Of a stretch of 64,000 nt of DNA, positions 8,574 through 17,778 are shown piece after piece. The position numbers and the translations under genes are program-made. The notes beneath the pieces were generated by a model, which saw nothing but the letters and a program-made list of their open reading frames with translations, searched no databases and had not been told where the DNA came from. Origin of the DNA: JACVRX01 sp035697245 (GTDB lineage: Bacteria; Actinomycetota; Actinomycetes; Jiangellales; Jiangellaceae). Where the stretch lies: contig DASSDH010000264.1 of assembly GCA_035697245.1 (NCBI GenBank), forward strand, positions 15,113 to 79,112, given 5' to 3'. Each line of letters opens with the position of its first letter. The first letter of the stretch is position 1.

Positions 8574-9287
8574 ATGTCGAACTTCCCGCCGCAAACGCCG
8601 GAGATGCTGCCCATGCTGTCGCGCGGCAAGCACCGTAATCCTCGCAAAGGCGCGTGCTTCATGGAGTTGGCCTCGTACCTCGCCGGCGAGCGCTGGAGCG
8701 ACCATCCGGCCTGCACGCACTCGCTGCTGGCCTCTGTCGCGCGTCTCGTCAACGACCACACCAGCGATCACGGACGGTCGCGGCTCGCCGAACTGATCCC
8801 GTCGGTGATCGGGCTGACCGCCAGCGACCTACACATCGACGCCCTGATCGCGCTGCGCTGCTCGACTATCGCGCTGCCGGCCGCTGCGGCCGAACGTCAG
8901 CGGGTCATGGCCGTCTCGGTGTTGGTGAGCGAACGCGTGTTGGCCGAACTCGATGGGCGCCCGGCCGACAGCCTCTCTGCGGAGGGTCGGGTCGCACTGG
9001 ACGCAGTCCCGCAGGCCGCGCAGTGGGCGGCGCGATTCACCAGCAACATACGTCCCCGCCTTGCGGCCTTCCGGCGACATGCGGCTCCGCATGCCGTTCG
9101 GTGCGCCGTCGACGGTGCGGCACACGCCTTGATTCCGGACCCGGACGCAGTGTTGCGCACGATGCTGGTCGATTCGATCGACATCTGCACCGCGTGGACC
9201 GGTCATGGCGATCAGGCAAGCCGGCCCGTCGACGAGTCGGCATGGGTCGACGCGTGCCGGCTGACCGCGGCGCCGAACGGCCGCTGA
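8574..9287 (+). CDS. Conserved actinobacterial protein of unknown function
   Basis: I do not recognise a named domain. The 237-residue product has a strongly patterned N-terminus (GKHRNPRKGACFMELASYLA, then GERWSDHPACTHSLLA) with two Cys and two His that could bind a metal. A helix-rich alanine-rich remainder with a second Cys/His group follows. The base composition matches its neighbours. It is divergent from parC with a 130-base shared upstream region, and is followed 33 bases later by the GNAT fusion gene. There is no signal peptide or membrane segment. The function is unknown. Confidence 0.75.
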   Translation: MSNFPPQTPEMLPMLSRGKHRNPRKGACFMELASYLAGERWSDHPACTHSLLASVARLVNDHTSDHGRSRLAELIPSVIGLTASDLHIDALIALRCSTIALPAAAAERQRVMAVSVLVSERVLAELDGRPADSLSAEGRVALDAVPQAAQWAARFTSNIRPRLAAFRRHAAPHAVRCAVDGAAHALIPDPDAVLRTMLVDSIDICTAWTGHGDQASRPVDESAWVDACRLTAAPNGR

Positions 9288-9320
9288 CTGCCGCACCGCC
9301 CTGGCGCTACTGTCGCTGCC

Positions 9321-11993
9321 GTGCAGGCGGCTTCGTCTCCGGCGTACCCGGCGCACTGGGAGGCGGACGTCGTCCTCTCCGACGGAGCGACCGCTCACCT
9401 GCGGCCGATCCAGCCCACCGATGCACGGCGGCTGGTGGACTTCTACGGCAGAGTCAGCGACGAGTCCAAGTACTTCCGGTTCTTCGCGCCGTACCCGACC
9501 CTGTCCGAAGCCGACATCCGCCGGTTCACCACTGTCGACTATGCGGATCGGGTGGCCCTGATCCTGCTCATCGGGGCGGAGATGATCGCCGTCGCGCGGT
9601 ACGACCGGATCGACGCTACGCAGGCCGAGGTCGCGTTCCTGGTCGAGGACGCGCACCAAGGTCGCGGAATCGGCAGCGTGCTGCTCGAGCATCTTGCCCA
9701 GACCGCCCGGGAGCGAGGGGTGCGTCGGTTCGTGGCCGAGGTGCTACCGCAGAACCACCGAATGATCAACGTGTTCGCCGACGCCGGATACACGTTGAGC
9801 AGCCGGATCGATGACGGAATCGTGTACGTCGAGTTCGAGATCCGGCCGACCGATGATTCGGTCGACGTCATGGTCGCGCGTGAACAGCGAGCCGAGGCGC
9901 GGTCCATCCGGCGGCTGCTCGAGCCCGGCTCGGTCGCCGTCATCGGTGCCAGCAGATCACGCAACAAGGTCGGCCAGGTGCTCGTTCGCAATCTCGTCCA
10001 GGGTGGGTTCACCGGTCGGGTCTTTGCGGTCAACCCGAGTGCCGACGCTGTCTCTGGCGTCCCCGCTTACCCGACGGTCCGCGACGTTCCGGGACCGGTC
10101 GACCTGGCCGTGGTCGCCGTGCCGGCGGGCGCGGTCTCGGACGTCGTCCGGGACTGTGCGGCGAAGGGCGTCCGAGGGCTCGTCGTGGTGTCCGCGGGGT
10201 TCGCCGAAACCGGACCCGAAGGGCGTCACCGGCAGGCGGAGTTGGTGCAGGTCGCGCGCTCGAACGGGATGCGAGTCGTCGGCCCCAACTGCCTCGGCGT
10301 CGTGAACAACGATCCCAAGTTCTCTCTCAACGCCTCCATGGCCCCGGTCGTGCCCACGGCCGGACGGGTGGGCTTCTTCTCCCAGTCGGGCGCCCTCGGG
10401 GTCGCCATTCTGGAGTCGGTCGCGACTCGGGGTTTGGGCCTGTCGACCTTCGTGTCCGCTGGCAATCGCGCCGACGTCTCCGGCAATGACCTGCTCCAGT
10501 ATTGGCAGGACGATCCCGCCACGGCGGTGGTGCTGCTCTACCTGGAGTCGCTTGGCAACCCACGCAAGTTCGCCCGACTGGCGCGGCGGGTAGCCACGGT
10601 GAAGCCCGTGGTCGCGGTGAAGAGTGGCCGGTCGACCCAGGGCATCCCGGTCGGTCACACCGTGCGGCTGCCAAAGGCGCCGGCGGCCGCCCTGGACGCG
10701 ATGTTCCGGCAGTCCGGTGTCATCCAGGTGGACAACCTCGCGGAGATGTTCGACGTCGCTCAGGTACTCGCCTTCCAACCGCTGCCGGCGGGCCGCCGGG
10801 TGGCCGTCGTCGGCAACTCCGACTCCCTCGGCCTGCTGGCGGCGGATGCGGCGACGAGCGCCGGTCTGCAGATCATCGGCGACCCGGTCGACCTCGGCCC
10901 CGCCGCATCCGCGGCCGACTTCGAGCGCGCCCTGGCCGGGCTGATCGACGACCCGGTCGTGGACTCGGTGATCGTGGTGTTCGCCCCGACGATCGTGTCC
11001 AGTCGCGCCGTGGTCGTCGCACGCGTGCTCGCTGCCGTCGCCGCGCGCAGCCCGAAGCCCATTGTCACGACGTTCCTCGGCAGCGGGGGAGTGCCAGAGG
11101 CGCTCCGCGTCCTCGACCCCAGCGGCGCACCAGCCCGCGGCTCGGTTCCGTCCTATCCGTCGCCGGAGGAGGCCGCTGCGGCGCTTGCCCACGTCACCTC
11201 GTATGCGTTGTGGCGCAACCGACCGCACGGCCAGGTCCCGGACGTGGCTGGCTGTGACACCGCCTTGGCTCGGCAGATCGTCGCCGACGCGCTCGCCGCC
11301 GAGCCGGCGGGGTCAGCGTTGGCAATGCCTCACCTGCGCCAGTTGTTGGCGAGCTACGGCATCATGCTGCTGGAGATGGTGCCGGCGAAGACGGTCGACG
11401 ATGCCGTCGAGGTGGGGGAGCGGCTGGGCTGGGACGTCGTCCTCAAGGCCACGGCGCCGCAGCTACGGCACCGGCCCGACCTCGCCGATGTCTGGCGCCA
11501 CATCGACAACGCCGCGGAGATGCGCGACGCCTGGGCGACCATGGAGCGGACGGTCGCGCACCCGGCTGAGGCCGGATTCGTCGTCCAACCGATGGCGACG
11601 ACTGGCGTTCCGGTCGCCGTCAGGGCTGCAGAGGACCCGCTGTTCGGACCGGTTGTCTCCTTTGGTGTTTCTGGTGTCACGACCGAGCTGTTGGGCGACC
11701 GGTCCTACCGAATCCCTCCGCTCACCGACGTAGACGCCGTCGAGATGATCCGCGAGCCCAAGTCCGCGCCGCTGCTTCTTGGGTACCACGGTGGCGTAGA
11801 AGCCGACCTCGACGCTGTAGCCGACCTGGTGCATCGGGTCGCCAAGCTGACCGACGACCTGCCGGAGCTTGCCGAGCTCGACTTGGATCCGGTGCTGGTG
11901 GCTGAACGTGGACTCGCGGTGGTGAACGCCTCAGCCCGGGTGGCGCCGACCGCCGCCCGGACGGACTGGTACGCCCGGCGGCTGACTGACTGA
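9321..11993 (+). CDS. Bifunctional GNAT acetyltransferase / NDP-forming acyl-CoA synthetase
   Basis: An 890-residue fusion. Residues about 20-175 are a GNAT domain, with the acetyl-CoA loop in EDAHQGRGIGSVLLEHL. The rest is an NDP-forming acetate:CoA ligase-like region. It has a CoA-binding domain (VAVIGASRSRNKVGQVLVRN), a ligase domain (GFFSQSGALGVAILE) containing a His-type segment, and a C-terminal ATP-grasp domain from about residue 660. This layout is shared by Pat-type protein lysine acetyltransferases, which acetylate acyl-CoA synthetases, though some members may only act as ligases. It starts at GTG 9321. The cytoplasmic target is not shown by the sequence. Confidence 0.88.
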   Translation: MQAASSPAYPAHWEADVVLSDGATAHLRPIQPTDARRLVDFYGRVSDESKYFRFFAPYPTLSEADIRRFTTVDYADRVALILLIGAEMIAVARYDRIDATQAEVAFLVEDAHQGRGIGSVLLEHLAQTARERGVRRFVAEVLPQNHRMINVFADAGYTLSSRIDDGIVYVEFEIRPTDDSVDVMVAREQRAEARSIRRLLEPGSVAVIGASRSRNKVGQVLVRNLVQGGFTGRVFAVNPSADAVSGVPAYPTVRDVPGPVDLAVVAVPAGAVSDVVRDCAAKGVRGLVVVSAGFAETGPEGRHRQAELVQVARSNGMRVVGPNCLGVVNNDPKFSLNASMAPVVPTAGRVGFFSQSGALGVAILESVATRGLGLSTFVSAGNRADVSGNDLLQYWQDDPATAVVLLYLESLGNPRKFARLARRVATVKPVVAVKSGRSTQGIPVGHTVRLPKAPAAALDAMFRQSGVIQVDNLAEMFDVAQVLAFQPLPAGRRVAVVGNSDSLGLLAADAATSAGLQIIGDPVDLGPAASAADFERALAGLIDDPVVDSVIVVFAPTIVSSRAVVVARVLAAVAARSPKPIVTTFLGSGGVPEALRVLDPSGAPARGSVPSYPSPEEAAAALAHVTSYALWRNRPHGQVPDVAGCDTALARQIVADALAAEPAGSALAMPHLRQLLASYGIMLLEMVPAKTVDDAVEVGERLGWDVVLKATAPQLRHRPDLADVWRHIDNAAEMRDAWATMERTVAHPAEAGFVVQPMATTGVPVAVRAAEDPLFGPVVSFGVSGVTTELLGDRSYRIPPLTDVDAVEMIREPKSAPLLLGYHGGVEADLDAVADLVHRVAKLTDDLPELAELDLDPVLVAERGLAVVNASARVAPTAARTDWYARRLTD

Positions 11994-12040
11994 CCTGGCG
12001 CGACGCGGTCCTGGGTGTCGGCCGTGCAAGGATGGACGAC

Positions 12041-12643
12041 ATGCCAAACACCGGCATCCACGAAGGGCTACGACAAGCCATTCAGCAGGCGGGCTATTAC
12101 CCGGCGCTGGTCGAGGACGCGCTGCGAACCGCGTTGGCCGGCGAGCCTCCCCTGTCTTTCATCGTCCACCACGAGCCGCATTTCGACCGCGACGAGATCC
12201 GGCGCCATTGCAGCGTGCTGGTGCTCACCCCCACTCGCCTCGTCGTGGGACACACCGACGAATACCCCTCCGACGAGTCGCACCCGCTGCCATACGCCAC
12301 GACGTCCACCGAGGCAGTGCCGCTCGACCGCATCTCGTCCGTGGTCGTGAGCCGGACCGTCACCTCACCGGCCTCGTACAACAGCGGCGACCCGGTCCGC
12401 GAGGTGGTGTTGACCGTCGGGTGGGGGGCGATGAGCCGGGTCGACCTCGAGCCCGCGGGCTGCGGCGATCCGGAGTGCGAGGCCGATCACGGGTACAGCG
12501 GGTCGCTGACCTCTGACGACTTCTCCCTGCGGATGAGTGAGGCCGCCGAAGGCGCCCGGCGTATCGAGGACATGCTCGACTTCGCGCGCACGCTGTCGGC
12601 AGCTACCGTCCGAGTACCGCGGGCGCCGGTGCGCGTGCAGTGA
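12041..12643 (+). CDS. DUF5998 family protein
   Basis: About 200 residues. It matches my recollection of the actinobacterial DUF5998 family, including VLTPTRLVVGHTDEYP, PYATTSTEAVPLDRISSVVV and the Cys pair in AGCGDPECEADHGYSGSLT. Its role is unknown. No membrane segment or signal is present. I chose the ATG at 12041 because AAGGA lies eight bases upstream; an in-frame ATG at 12032 is possible. Its stop overlaps the GTG of the next gene by four bases, so it is translationally coupled to the phosphodiesterase, and the two are probably functionally linked. Confidence 0.8.
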   Translation: MPNTGIHEGLRQAIQQAGYYPALVEDALRTALAGEPPLSFIVHHEPHFDRDEIRRHCSVLVLTPTRLVVGHTDEYPSDESHPLPYATTSTEAVPLDRISSVVVSRTVTSPASYNSGDPVREVVLTVGWGAMSRVDLEPAGCGDPECEADHGYSGSLTSDDFSLRMSEAAEGARRIEDMLDFARTLSAATVRVPRAPVRVQ

Positions 12644-13767
12644 CGGCGGCTTCGCCGTCGGACGGACTGGTCCTGCCCCGGTACGGCGAGGCGTCCCTGG
12701 CCGAGCTGTTGCCGTCCGTTCTGGGGGCATTGAATGTTCCAGGTGAGCACGACACGCTAGGCCTACCCCCTGCCCGGCGGTGCTGCGTGCTGCTGGTCGA
12801 CGGCCTGGGGTGGAACCTGTTGCGTGCCCACCCGGCCCAGGCGCCGTTCCTGGCTTCGCTAACCGGGCGTCCCATCACGGTTGGGAGCCCGACGACGACA
12901 GCGACGAGCCTCACCAGCTTTGGCACCGGGCTCCCACCCGGACGACACGGTGTGTTCGGGTACACGACCCGGATCCCGGGCCGGACGGCACTGCTGAATG
13001 CCCTCAAGTGGGACCCGTCGGTCGATCCGGCTGCGTACCAGCCGCATCCGACCGTGTTCGAGCGGGCGGGCCGAGCCGGGGTGGCGGTCACCGTGGTCGG
13101 TCAGCGCCGGTTCAGGAAATCGGGGCTCACAGCGGCCGGGCTGCGCAGCCCTGGCTTCAGCGGAGCCGACAGTCTGGGGGAGCGGGTGGCCGCTGCAGCG
13201 CTCGCCGCGGAGGCCGAGCCGTCGCTTGTTTATGTCTACGACGGCGATCTGGACGTGACCGGGCATCACGCCGGCTGCGAATCAGCCGCCTGGCGGCACC
13301 AGCTGGTGATGGTCGACCGGTTCGTCGAAGAGCTGGCCGAAGCGCTGCCCGGCGGCACCACGTTGGTCGTCACTGCAGACCACGGCATGGTCGACGTCGA
13401 TCCTGCCGCCCGCGTCGACGTCGACGACCTTCCCGCACTCCGGGAAGGCGTCGCCCTGGTCGGTGGCGAGGCCCGGTTCCGCCACGTGTACGCCGAGCCG
13501 GGGGCCGCCGCCGACGTCCGGGCCGCCTGGCAGACGGTGCTGGGGGGTCGGGCCACGGTGCTTTCCCGCGACGAGGCGATCGCGGCGGATTGGTTCGGCG
13601 CGGTTGAAGGACGAGTCCTGGACCGAATTGGCGATGTCGTCGCAGCCGTGGGCGGCGACTGCGCGGTCGAGATGCGCAGCGTCTTCCCGCTCGAGGCCAC
13701 CCTGGTGGGCTTGCACGGAGCGCTCACCGCCGACGAGATGCTCGTGCCACTTCTGGTCAGCAGGTAA
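12640..13767 (+). CDS. Alkaline phosphatase superfamily nucleotide pyrophosphatase/phosphodiesterase
   Basis: A two-metal phosphodiesterase or phosphatase of the type I nucleotide pyrophosphatase group. The sequence shows the first metal Asp in LLVDGLGWNLL (Asp54), the Thr-rich nucleophile segment SPTTTATSLTSFGTGLPPG near residue 85, YDGDLDVTGHHAG, and VTADHGMVDVD with the second-site Asp-His pair. At 375 residues it is a normal single-domain length. I see no clear signal peptide, so it may be cytoplasmic. It starts at a GTG overlapping the DUF5998 stop. The substrate is unknown. Confidence 0.85.
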   Translation: MTAASPSDGLVLPRYGEASLAELLPSVLGALNVPGEHDTLGLPPARRCCVLLVDGLGWNLLRAHPAQAPFLASLTGRPITVGSPTTTATSLTSFGTGLPPGRHGVFGYTTRIPGRTALLNALKWDPSVDPAAYQPHPTVFERAGRAGVAVTVVGQRRFRKSGLTAAGLRSPGFSGADSLGERVAAAALAAEAEPSLVYVYDGDLDVTGHHAGCESAAWRHQLVMVDRFVEELAEALPGGTTLVVTADHGMVDVDPAARVDVDDLPALREGVALVGGEARFRHVYAEPGAAADVRAAWQTVLGGRATVLSRDEAIAADWFGAVEGRVLDRIGDVVAAVGGDCAVEMRSVFPLEATLVGLHGALTADEMLVPLLVSR

Positions 13768-13795
13768 ACCTGGCGTCGTCCTGGCGTGAACAGCG

Positions 13796-14269
13796 TCAGA
13801 TGGTGACCCAGCTGGTGACGAGCTGCGGCTGGGTTGCGCCGCCGAACCGGCAGGCGAGGCTGATCGGCCCTGGTGGAACCTCCTCGACCCGGAACCGGCC
13901 GAACTCGTCGGCGGTGACCGACCAGGTGCCTGCCGCATGCCGGACATCGACCTCGGCGGGTCGAGGGCTCAGAATCTGACCGAGCAACCGCCGCCCGATC
14001 CCCGCACCTCGCACGTGCTCTGCGACCTCGATGACGAGAGTGGCGACATCGGCAGTGAAGGTGAGCAGGCGGGGAACCCTGGCAGCGCGCACGGCAGCAC
14101 CCTCGAGTAACGAGTCGTTCGTAAGCTCGGCCAGCTCGGCGTCGATCGTTCGCCAACTGAAGGTGGCTCGCGCGGCGTCGAGGAGGAACTCCGGAACCGG
14201 GTCGGCCTCGTCGAACATCTCGCGCACCTGCGCAAGGAGCTCACGGTCGGCAGGATCGAAGTCGGACAT
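13796..14269 (-). CDS. Uncharacterised partner protein of the ECF sigma factor
   Basis: A 157-residue protein of unknown function. The first third is acidic and helical (FDPADRELLAQVREMFDEAD). The last 60 residues look like a small beta-sandwich resembling the carboxypeptidase-regulatory/Cna-B type (WSVTADEFGRFRVEEVPPGP). I chose the ATG at 14269 because AGGAG lies eight bases upstream. It follows the sigma gene by 15 bases, so the two form an operon. Similar pairs elsewhere are sometimes followed by a CHAT-domain gene, which is absent here. It has no membrane segment, so it is not a classical membrane anti-sigma factor. Confidence 0.65.
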   Translation of the reverse strand: MSDFDPADRELLAQVREMFDEADPVPEFLLDAARATFSWRTIDAELAELTNDSLLEGAAVRAARVPRLLTFTADVATLVIEVAEHVRGAGIGRRLLGQILSPRPAEVDVRHAAGTWSVTADEFGRFRVEEVPPGPISLACRFGGATQPQLVTSWVTI

Positions 14270-14284
14270 CGTCACTCTCCTGCC

Positions 14285-14848
14285 TCAGGTAATCGCGGCT
14301 TGCTCGTCGAGCAGGCGGCGAAGTTGCTCCAAGCAACGCCCGCGAGTCGGGCCGATGCTGCCAACCGGGATGCCGAGGGCTCGTGCCACGTTCGCATACG
14401 ACAGCCCGGGTTCGGCGACGACCAGGCGAAGGAGGCCTTGGCAGCGCTCAGACAGCCGGGTATAGGCGGCCCCGACCGATGCGCGCTCCTCGCTGGCGAG
14501 CAGCGCCGTCTCCGGCCCGGCATCACCCGGGTCGTTGGACTCACGGGCGCCGGCGATGTCGTCGTCGGGGCGTTCCCGCCGGCCGAGCCGGAGAACGCGA
14601 AGGCTCTCATGCCGAGCCGTGGTCGACAGCCAACCGGCCAGTTGTTCCGGGTCGCGCAGCCGGCCGAGATGCTCGACCAACCGCAGCCAGGTGGTCTGGA
14701 AGACGTCCGCGGAGTCCGCGTGGGCGAGCCGATGCCCGCGTGCCACCGCCCAGACCAAACGTGAGTACCGATCGACCAGCTGGTTCCAGGCGCCCTGATC
14801 TCCACCGGCAGCGTCCCGGACCAGGTCGCTCGTCGATGGGTCGGCCAC
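14285..14848 (-). CDS. ECF-type sigma-70 family RNA polymerase sigma factor
   Basis: An alternative sigma factor of 187 residues. Region 2 is at residues 15-85 (WNQLVDRYSRLVWAVARGHR, then ADVFQTTWLRLVEHLGRL). Region 4 is at about 120-180 and contains a helix-turn-helix, LSYANVARALGIPVGSIGPT, ending RCLEQLRRLL. It starts at GTG 14848. The region 2-4 linker is long and acidic. No anti-sigma factor with a membrane segment is adjacent; only the 157-residue partner downstream. The upstream 435 bases carry no gene and could hold an autoregulated promoter, but I could not assign one with confidence. Confidence 0.85.
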   Translation of the reverse strand: MADPSTSDLVRDAAGGDQGAWNQLVDRYSRLVWAVARGHRLAHADSADVFQTTWLRLVEHLGRLRDPEQLAGWLSTTARHESLRVLRLGRRERPDDDIAGARESNDPGDAGPETALLASEERASVGAAYTRLSERCQGLLRLVVAEPGLSYANVARALGIPVGSIGPTRGRCLEQLRRLLDEQAAIT

Positions 14849-15283
14849 GGAACGACCCTACTGGTCGCGGTAGGCCAGGCCGTGGATGTCGTCGGTGACG
14901 GATGCCGGCCCCCGAACATCTCGCGTTCCCGGCAGCAGCGTGTGCCGAACCCGCACCCGTCACCCCCCGTTGTCACCGATCTCATCGGCCCTGCCCCTCT
15001 ACACCGGCCGGACGAGGGTTCGACGCCCCCGCCGTCGCCACGTGGCCGCCGAGATCGAGACGACGCGGTCCCTACGAAAGGCCCGCTCACGGTCGGAGAT
15101 CTGGCCCGCGTCGTGTTTGGATCGAACTGCGACGGGTCGTCGAGACGTCACGTTGACCCCCACGCCGTTCGTCTGGTCACGACACGGCCGGGGGTTCCCT
15201 GACCGCGGGATGCTGGTGCATCCACTCCTACAGAGCAGGCAGCCCGCCTCGTGATACCTGCGGGCTGGTCTGTTGTCGTGGGG
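14849..15283. other. 435-base region without a supported gene
   Basis: Separates the sigma factor promoter from the 3' end of sepH. No reading frame here has convincing protein character. The only structure I see is two hairpins in the last 80 bases, listed separately. The left part presumably holds the sigma factor promoter and leader. Confidence 0.5.
15208..15267. terminator. Two hairpins downstream of sepH
   Basis: GGATGC/GCATCC (15208-15223, 4-base loop) and CAGCCCGC/GCGGGCTG (15240-15267, 12-base loop) lie just after the sepH stop codon. The second has an 8-base perfect stem. T-tracts are weak on both strands, so this is a candidate sepH terminator only. Confidence 0.4.
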
Positions 15284-16366
15284 TCAGTCCGGCTTACGCC
15301 GGCGACCGAACATGATCTCGTCCCAGCTGGGCACGCTCGGCCGACGGGACCGCGCTGAACCCACGCGTTCGGACCTCGCGGCTGGTTCGCCCACCCGCGA
15401 GTCAGGTGCCGGGCTCGGCGTCGACGGCATTCCCTCGGGCTGATCGTCGATCTCGACGCGGTTGGCGATGTCGGTGAGCCGCAGTCGTTCGCTCGTGGTG
15501 TCGTCGAGTCGCCCGGATCCGTTCGGGCGCCGACGCTCGCCGCGGCGGTATCGCCTGGCCGTGACCGGAATCGGCCCGGTCGGCTCTTCATCGGCCGCAT
15601 CGACCTCGCCGGGTTCGGGCTCATCGCCGAAATCGACGTCAACTGGTCGATCAGTGACGATCACCACCTGCGTGGTGAGATCGGAGCCATCCTCGACATC
15701 GTCGAACGGGTCGGCATCGGGCAGCTCGTCGGTCCTGACGCCGGCGACCACCGACAACCGAGTCGGCCCGGGCTGAATGACCGGCTCGGGTGGCCGTTCA
15801 CCGGCAACGGCCCGAGCCCGGTCGTCGTCGGGCGCCACCGAACGGCCAGCCGGATCGAAGGCGAATCGTGCCCCCTCGTCGTCCGACCCGTCTGGCCAGG
15901 TGGCGCTCACCTGCCATCGCCCGTCGTCGCGGCGCCAGGCATCCCACTGCACCAGTTCCGGGTCGACGTCGTTGCCGGCGACCCAACGGGCCACTGCATC
16001 CTCGAGGGTCGGCGTCGGCCCGTCGCCGCCGACTCGTCGTACGGTCGCCTGGCGAGCTCGGCCGGCCACGTACTCGCGCTCGGCCAGCACTGGGCCGGCG
16101 TAGCGCAGCACACGGTCCAGCGGCACGGCTGCGGCGGCCGCCACCGACTCGACGCTCTCACCGCCACGAATTCGGGCTTGGATGTCGCGGGGGCGCACCT
16201 GGCTGTCCATTTGGATCTCCAATTGCCCCAGGCGTGCGCGGTCGCCACGCATCGCGGCGTGTAGTCGTTCGTCGACGGGAAGAGCCATCGGGGCATCGTC
16301 GCCTTCGGGGCGGAGGATGAGGCGGGTGCCGTCATCGCTCACCGCGACCAGTCGCAGCTCCCGCAT
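15284..16366 (-). CDS. sepH: Septation protein SepH
   Basis: Actinobacterial cell-division protein that binds FtsZ and promotes its assembly. The 360-residue product has the N-terminal DUF3071 domain (MRELRLVAVSDDGTRLILRP, then QVRPRDIQARIRGGESVESV with a helix-turn-helix-like segment). A long acidic, low-complexity linker follows. A basic C-terminal tail (SVPSWDEIMFGRRRKPD) is conserved in the family. The ATG at 16366 is preceded by GGGAGG. The frame is open much further upstream, but that sequence does not resemble protein. It is transcribed toward the region without genes at 14849-15283. Confidence 0.93.
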   Translation of the reverse strand: MRELRLVAVSDDGTRLILRPEGDDAPMALPVDERLHAAMRGDRARLGQLEIQMDSQVRPRDIQARIRGGESVESVAAAAAVPLDRVLRYAGPVLAEREYVAGRARQATVRRVGGDGPTPTLEDAVARWVAGNDVDPELVQWDAWRRDDGRWQVSATWPDGSDDEGARFAFDPAGRSVAPDDDRARAVAGERPPEPVIQPGPTRLSVVAGVRTDELPDADPFDDVEDGSDLTTQVVIVTDRPVDVDFGDEPEPGEVDAADEEPTGPIPVTARRYRRGERRRPNGSGRLDDTTSERLRLTDIANRVEIDDQPEGMPSTPSPAPDSRVGEPAARSERVGSARSRRPSVPSWDEIMFGRRRKPD

Positions 16367-16464
16367 CCCCGAACCTCCCGTGCACGACTGCGCCCATCGT
16401 GACCCGCGGCAGCCCTTGGACCAAGCCGCCATGCCGGGGGAGGCGGGAATCATTCGGCGAAACG

Positions 16465-17778
16465 TCAGTCGCCGAGGACTTGGCGGAGATAGTCGTTGTC
16501 CATCAGCCGGTCGGGATCGACCTGGTTCCTGACCGCCCGGAATTCGGACATCCGCGGAAAGGCGTGCTCGAGGTCGCCGACATCGCGGGTGTGCAGCTTG
16601 CCCCAGTGCGGCCGGCCGCCGTAGGACACGAACAGTTCCTCGGCGGCGGCGAACCAGCCCCGATAGTCGGTCCGTGGGAAGGCATGACAGGCGACGTACA
16701 CCGTCTCGCGGTCGTAGGCGCCCGACAGCCAGATGTCGTCGGCCGGTGCGAGACGCACCTGCACCGGGAACGCGATCCGCCAAGGACCCCGGATGGTCAG
16801 TCGCCGGAACTCACGGATCGCGGCGACGGCGACCCGGCGCGGCAGGGCGTACTCCATCTCGTGAAAGTGCACCCGGCGAACGCTGACGAAGACCGATGGC
16901 GCGGCGTCGACGTAGTCACGAGCCGAGATCAGCCGCGCCGCGACGGTGTTCACGAACGGCGCGTAACGGGGGGCGGCTCTGGCGACTCGCTGGACGAGTT
17001 CAACTCCGGCGTTCTCGACGACATCCGTCCACCACGCTACGAGTTTGGGCAACGGCCGCATCGGCTCGTCGGTCCGGCGGTAGTGCTTGATCAACACGGC
17101 ATCGGTGAACGGCAACCAGTGCACGTCCAGGTGCTCACTCGCGGCGTACTCGTCGAAGCGCTCGAGCAGGTCGTCCAGACTTCCGGGCGCCTCGACGGCG
17201 TGTAACCGGAAGGCGCGTTCCACGCGGAAGGTCACTGAGGTCACGATGCCGAGCGCGCCGAGACCGAGCTGGCCGGCACAAAACAGGTCGGGTTCGTGGG
17301 CTGCCGAGCATCGCACCAGCGAACCGTCCGGAAGCGCGATCTCCAGGGCGACAACCAGCGCGGACAGGCTCGCGGAGGCCCGACCCGAACCGTGGGTGCC
17401 GGTGGCGATTGCCCCGGACACGGTCTGGACGTCGATGTCGCCCATGTTGGCCAGTCCGAGCCCACGCCGCGCGAGTTCGGCATTGAGAGCCCGCAGCGTT
17501 GTTCCGGCCCCGACGGTCACCGTGCCCTCGCCGCTGGCGGAATCGATATCGGTACCGACAAGACCAGTGAGCCGATCGAGGCGGACCTGCACGCCGTCGG
17601 TGACCGTTAGCGGGGAGAAACTGTGTCCTGATCCCAACGGCTTGATCCGCAACCCGTCGCGGCGTGCCGTCGCCATGACCGCAACCACCTCGGCCGCGTC
17701 AGCCGGTTTCACCATGCGGGTGGGACGGTACGAAAAGGTCCGTCCCCAATTGGTCCACTGCGCGGGCCGGCTGGTCAC
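16465..17778 (-). CDS. D-arabinono-1,4-lactone oxidase family FAD oxidoreductase
   Basis: Flavoprotein aldonolactone or alditol oxidase of the VAO superfamily. The FAD domain is N-terminal with PLGSGHSFSPL (residues about 47-57), whose His is the usual covalent FAD attachment site in this family, followed by VQTVSGAIATGTHGSG. The C-terminal ALO domain ends with the signature RPHWGKLHT. At 437 residues it is the normal length. It starts at a GTG that overlaps the MFS stop by four bases, so it is translationally coupled to that transporter. Possible substrates are sugar lactones or polyols, with O2 or another acceptor; the sequence does not decide. Confidence 0.9.
   Translation of the reverse strand: MTSRPAQWTNWGRTFSYRPTRMVKPADAAEVVAVMATARRDGLRIKPLGSGHSFSPLTVTDGVQVRLDRLTGLVGTDIDSASGEGTVTVGAGTTLRALNAELARRGLGLANMGDIDVQTVSGAIATGTHGSGRASASLSALVVALEIALPDGSLVRCSAAHEPDLFCAGQLGLGALGIVTSVTFRVERAFRLHAVEAPGSLDDLLERFDEYAASEHLDVHWLPFTDAVLIKHYRRTDEPMRPLPKLVAWWTDVVENAGVELVQRVARAAPRYAPFVNTVAARLISARDYVDAAPSVFVSVRRVHFHEMEYALPRRVAVAAIREFRRLTIRGPWRIAFPVQVRLAPADDIWLSGAYDRETVYVACHAFPRTDYRGWFAAAEELFVSYGGRPHWGKLHTRDVGDLEHAFPRMSEFRAVRNQVDPDRLMDNDYLRQVLGD

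Noticed and set aside
9957..11228. 423-codon open frame on the minus strand opposite the GNAT/acyl-CoA synthetase
   Set aside because: Shadow of a well-supported gene; no family pattern.
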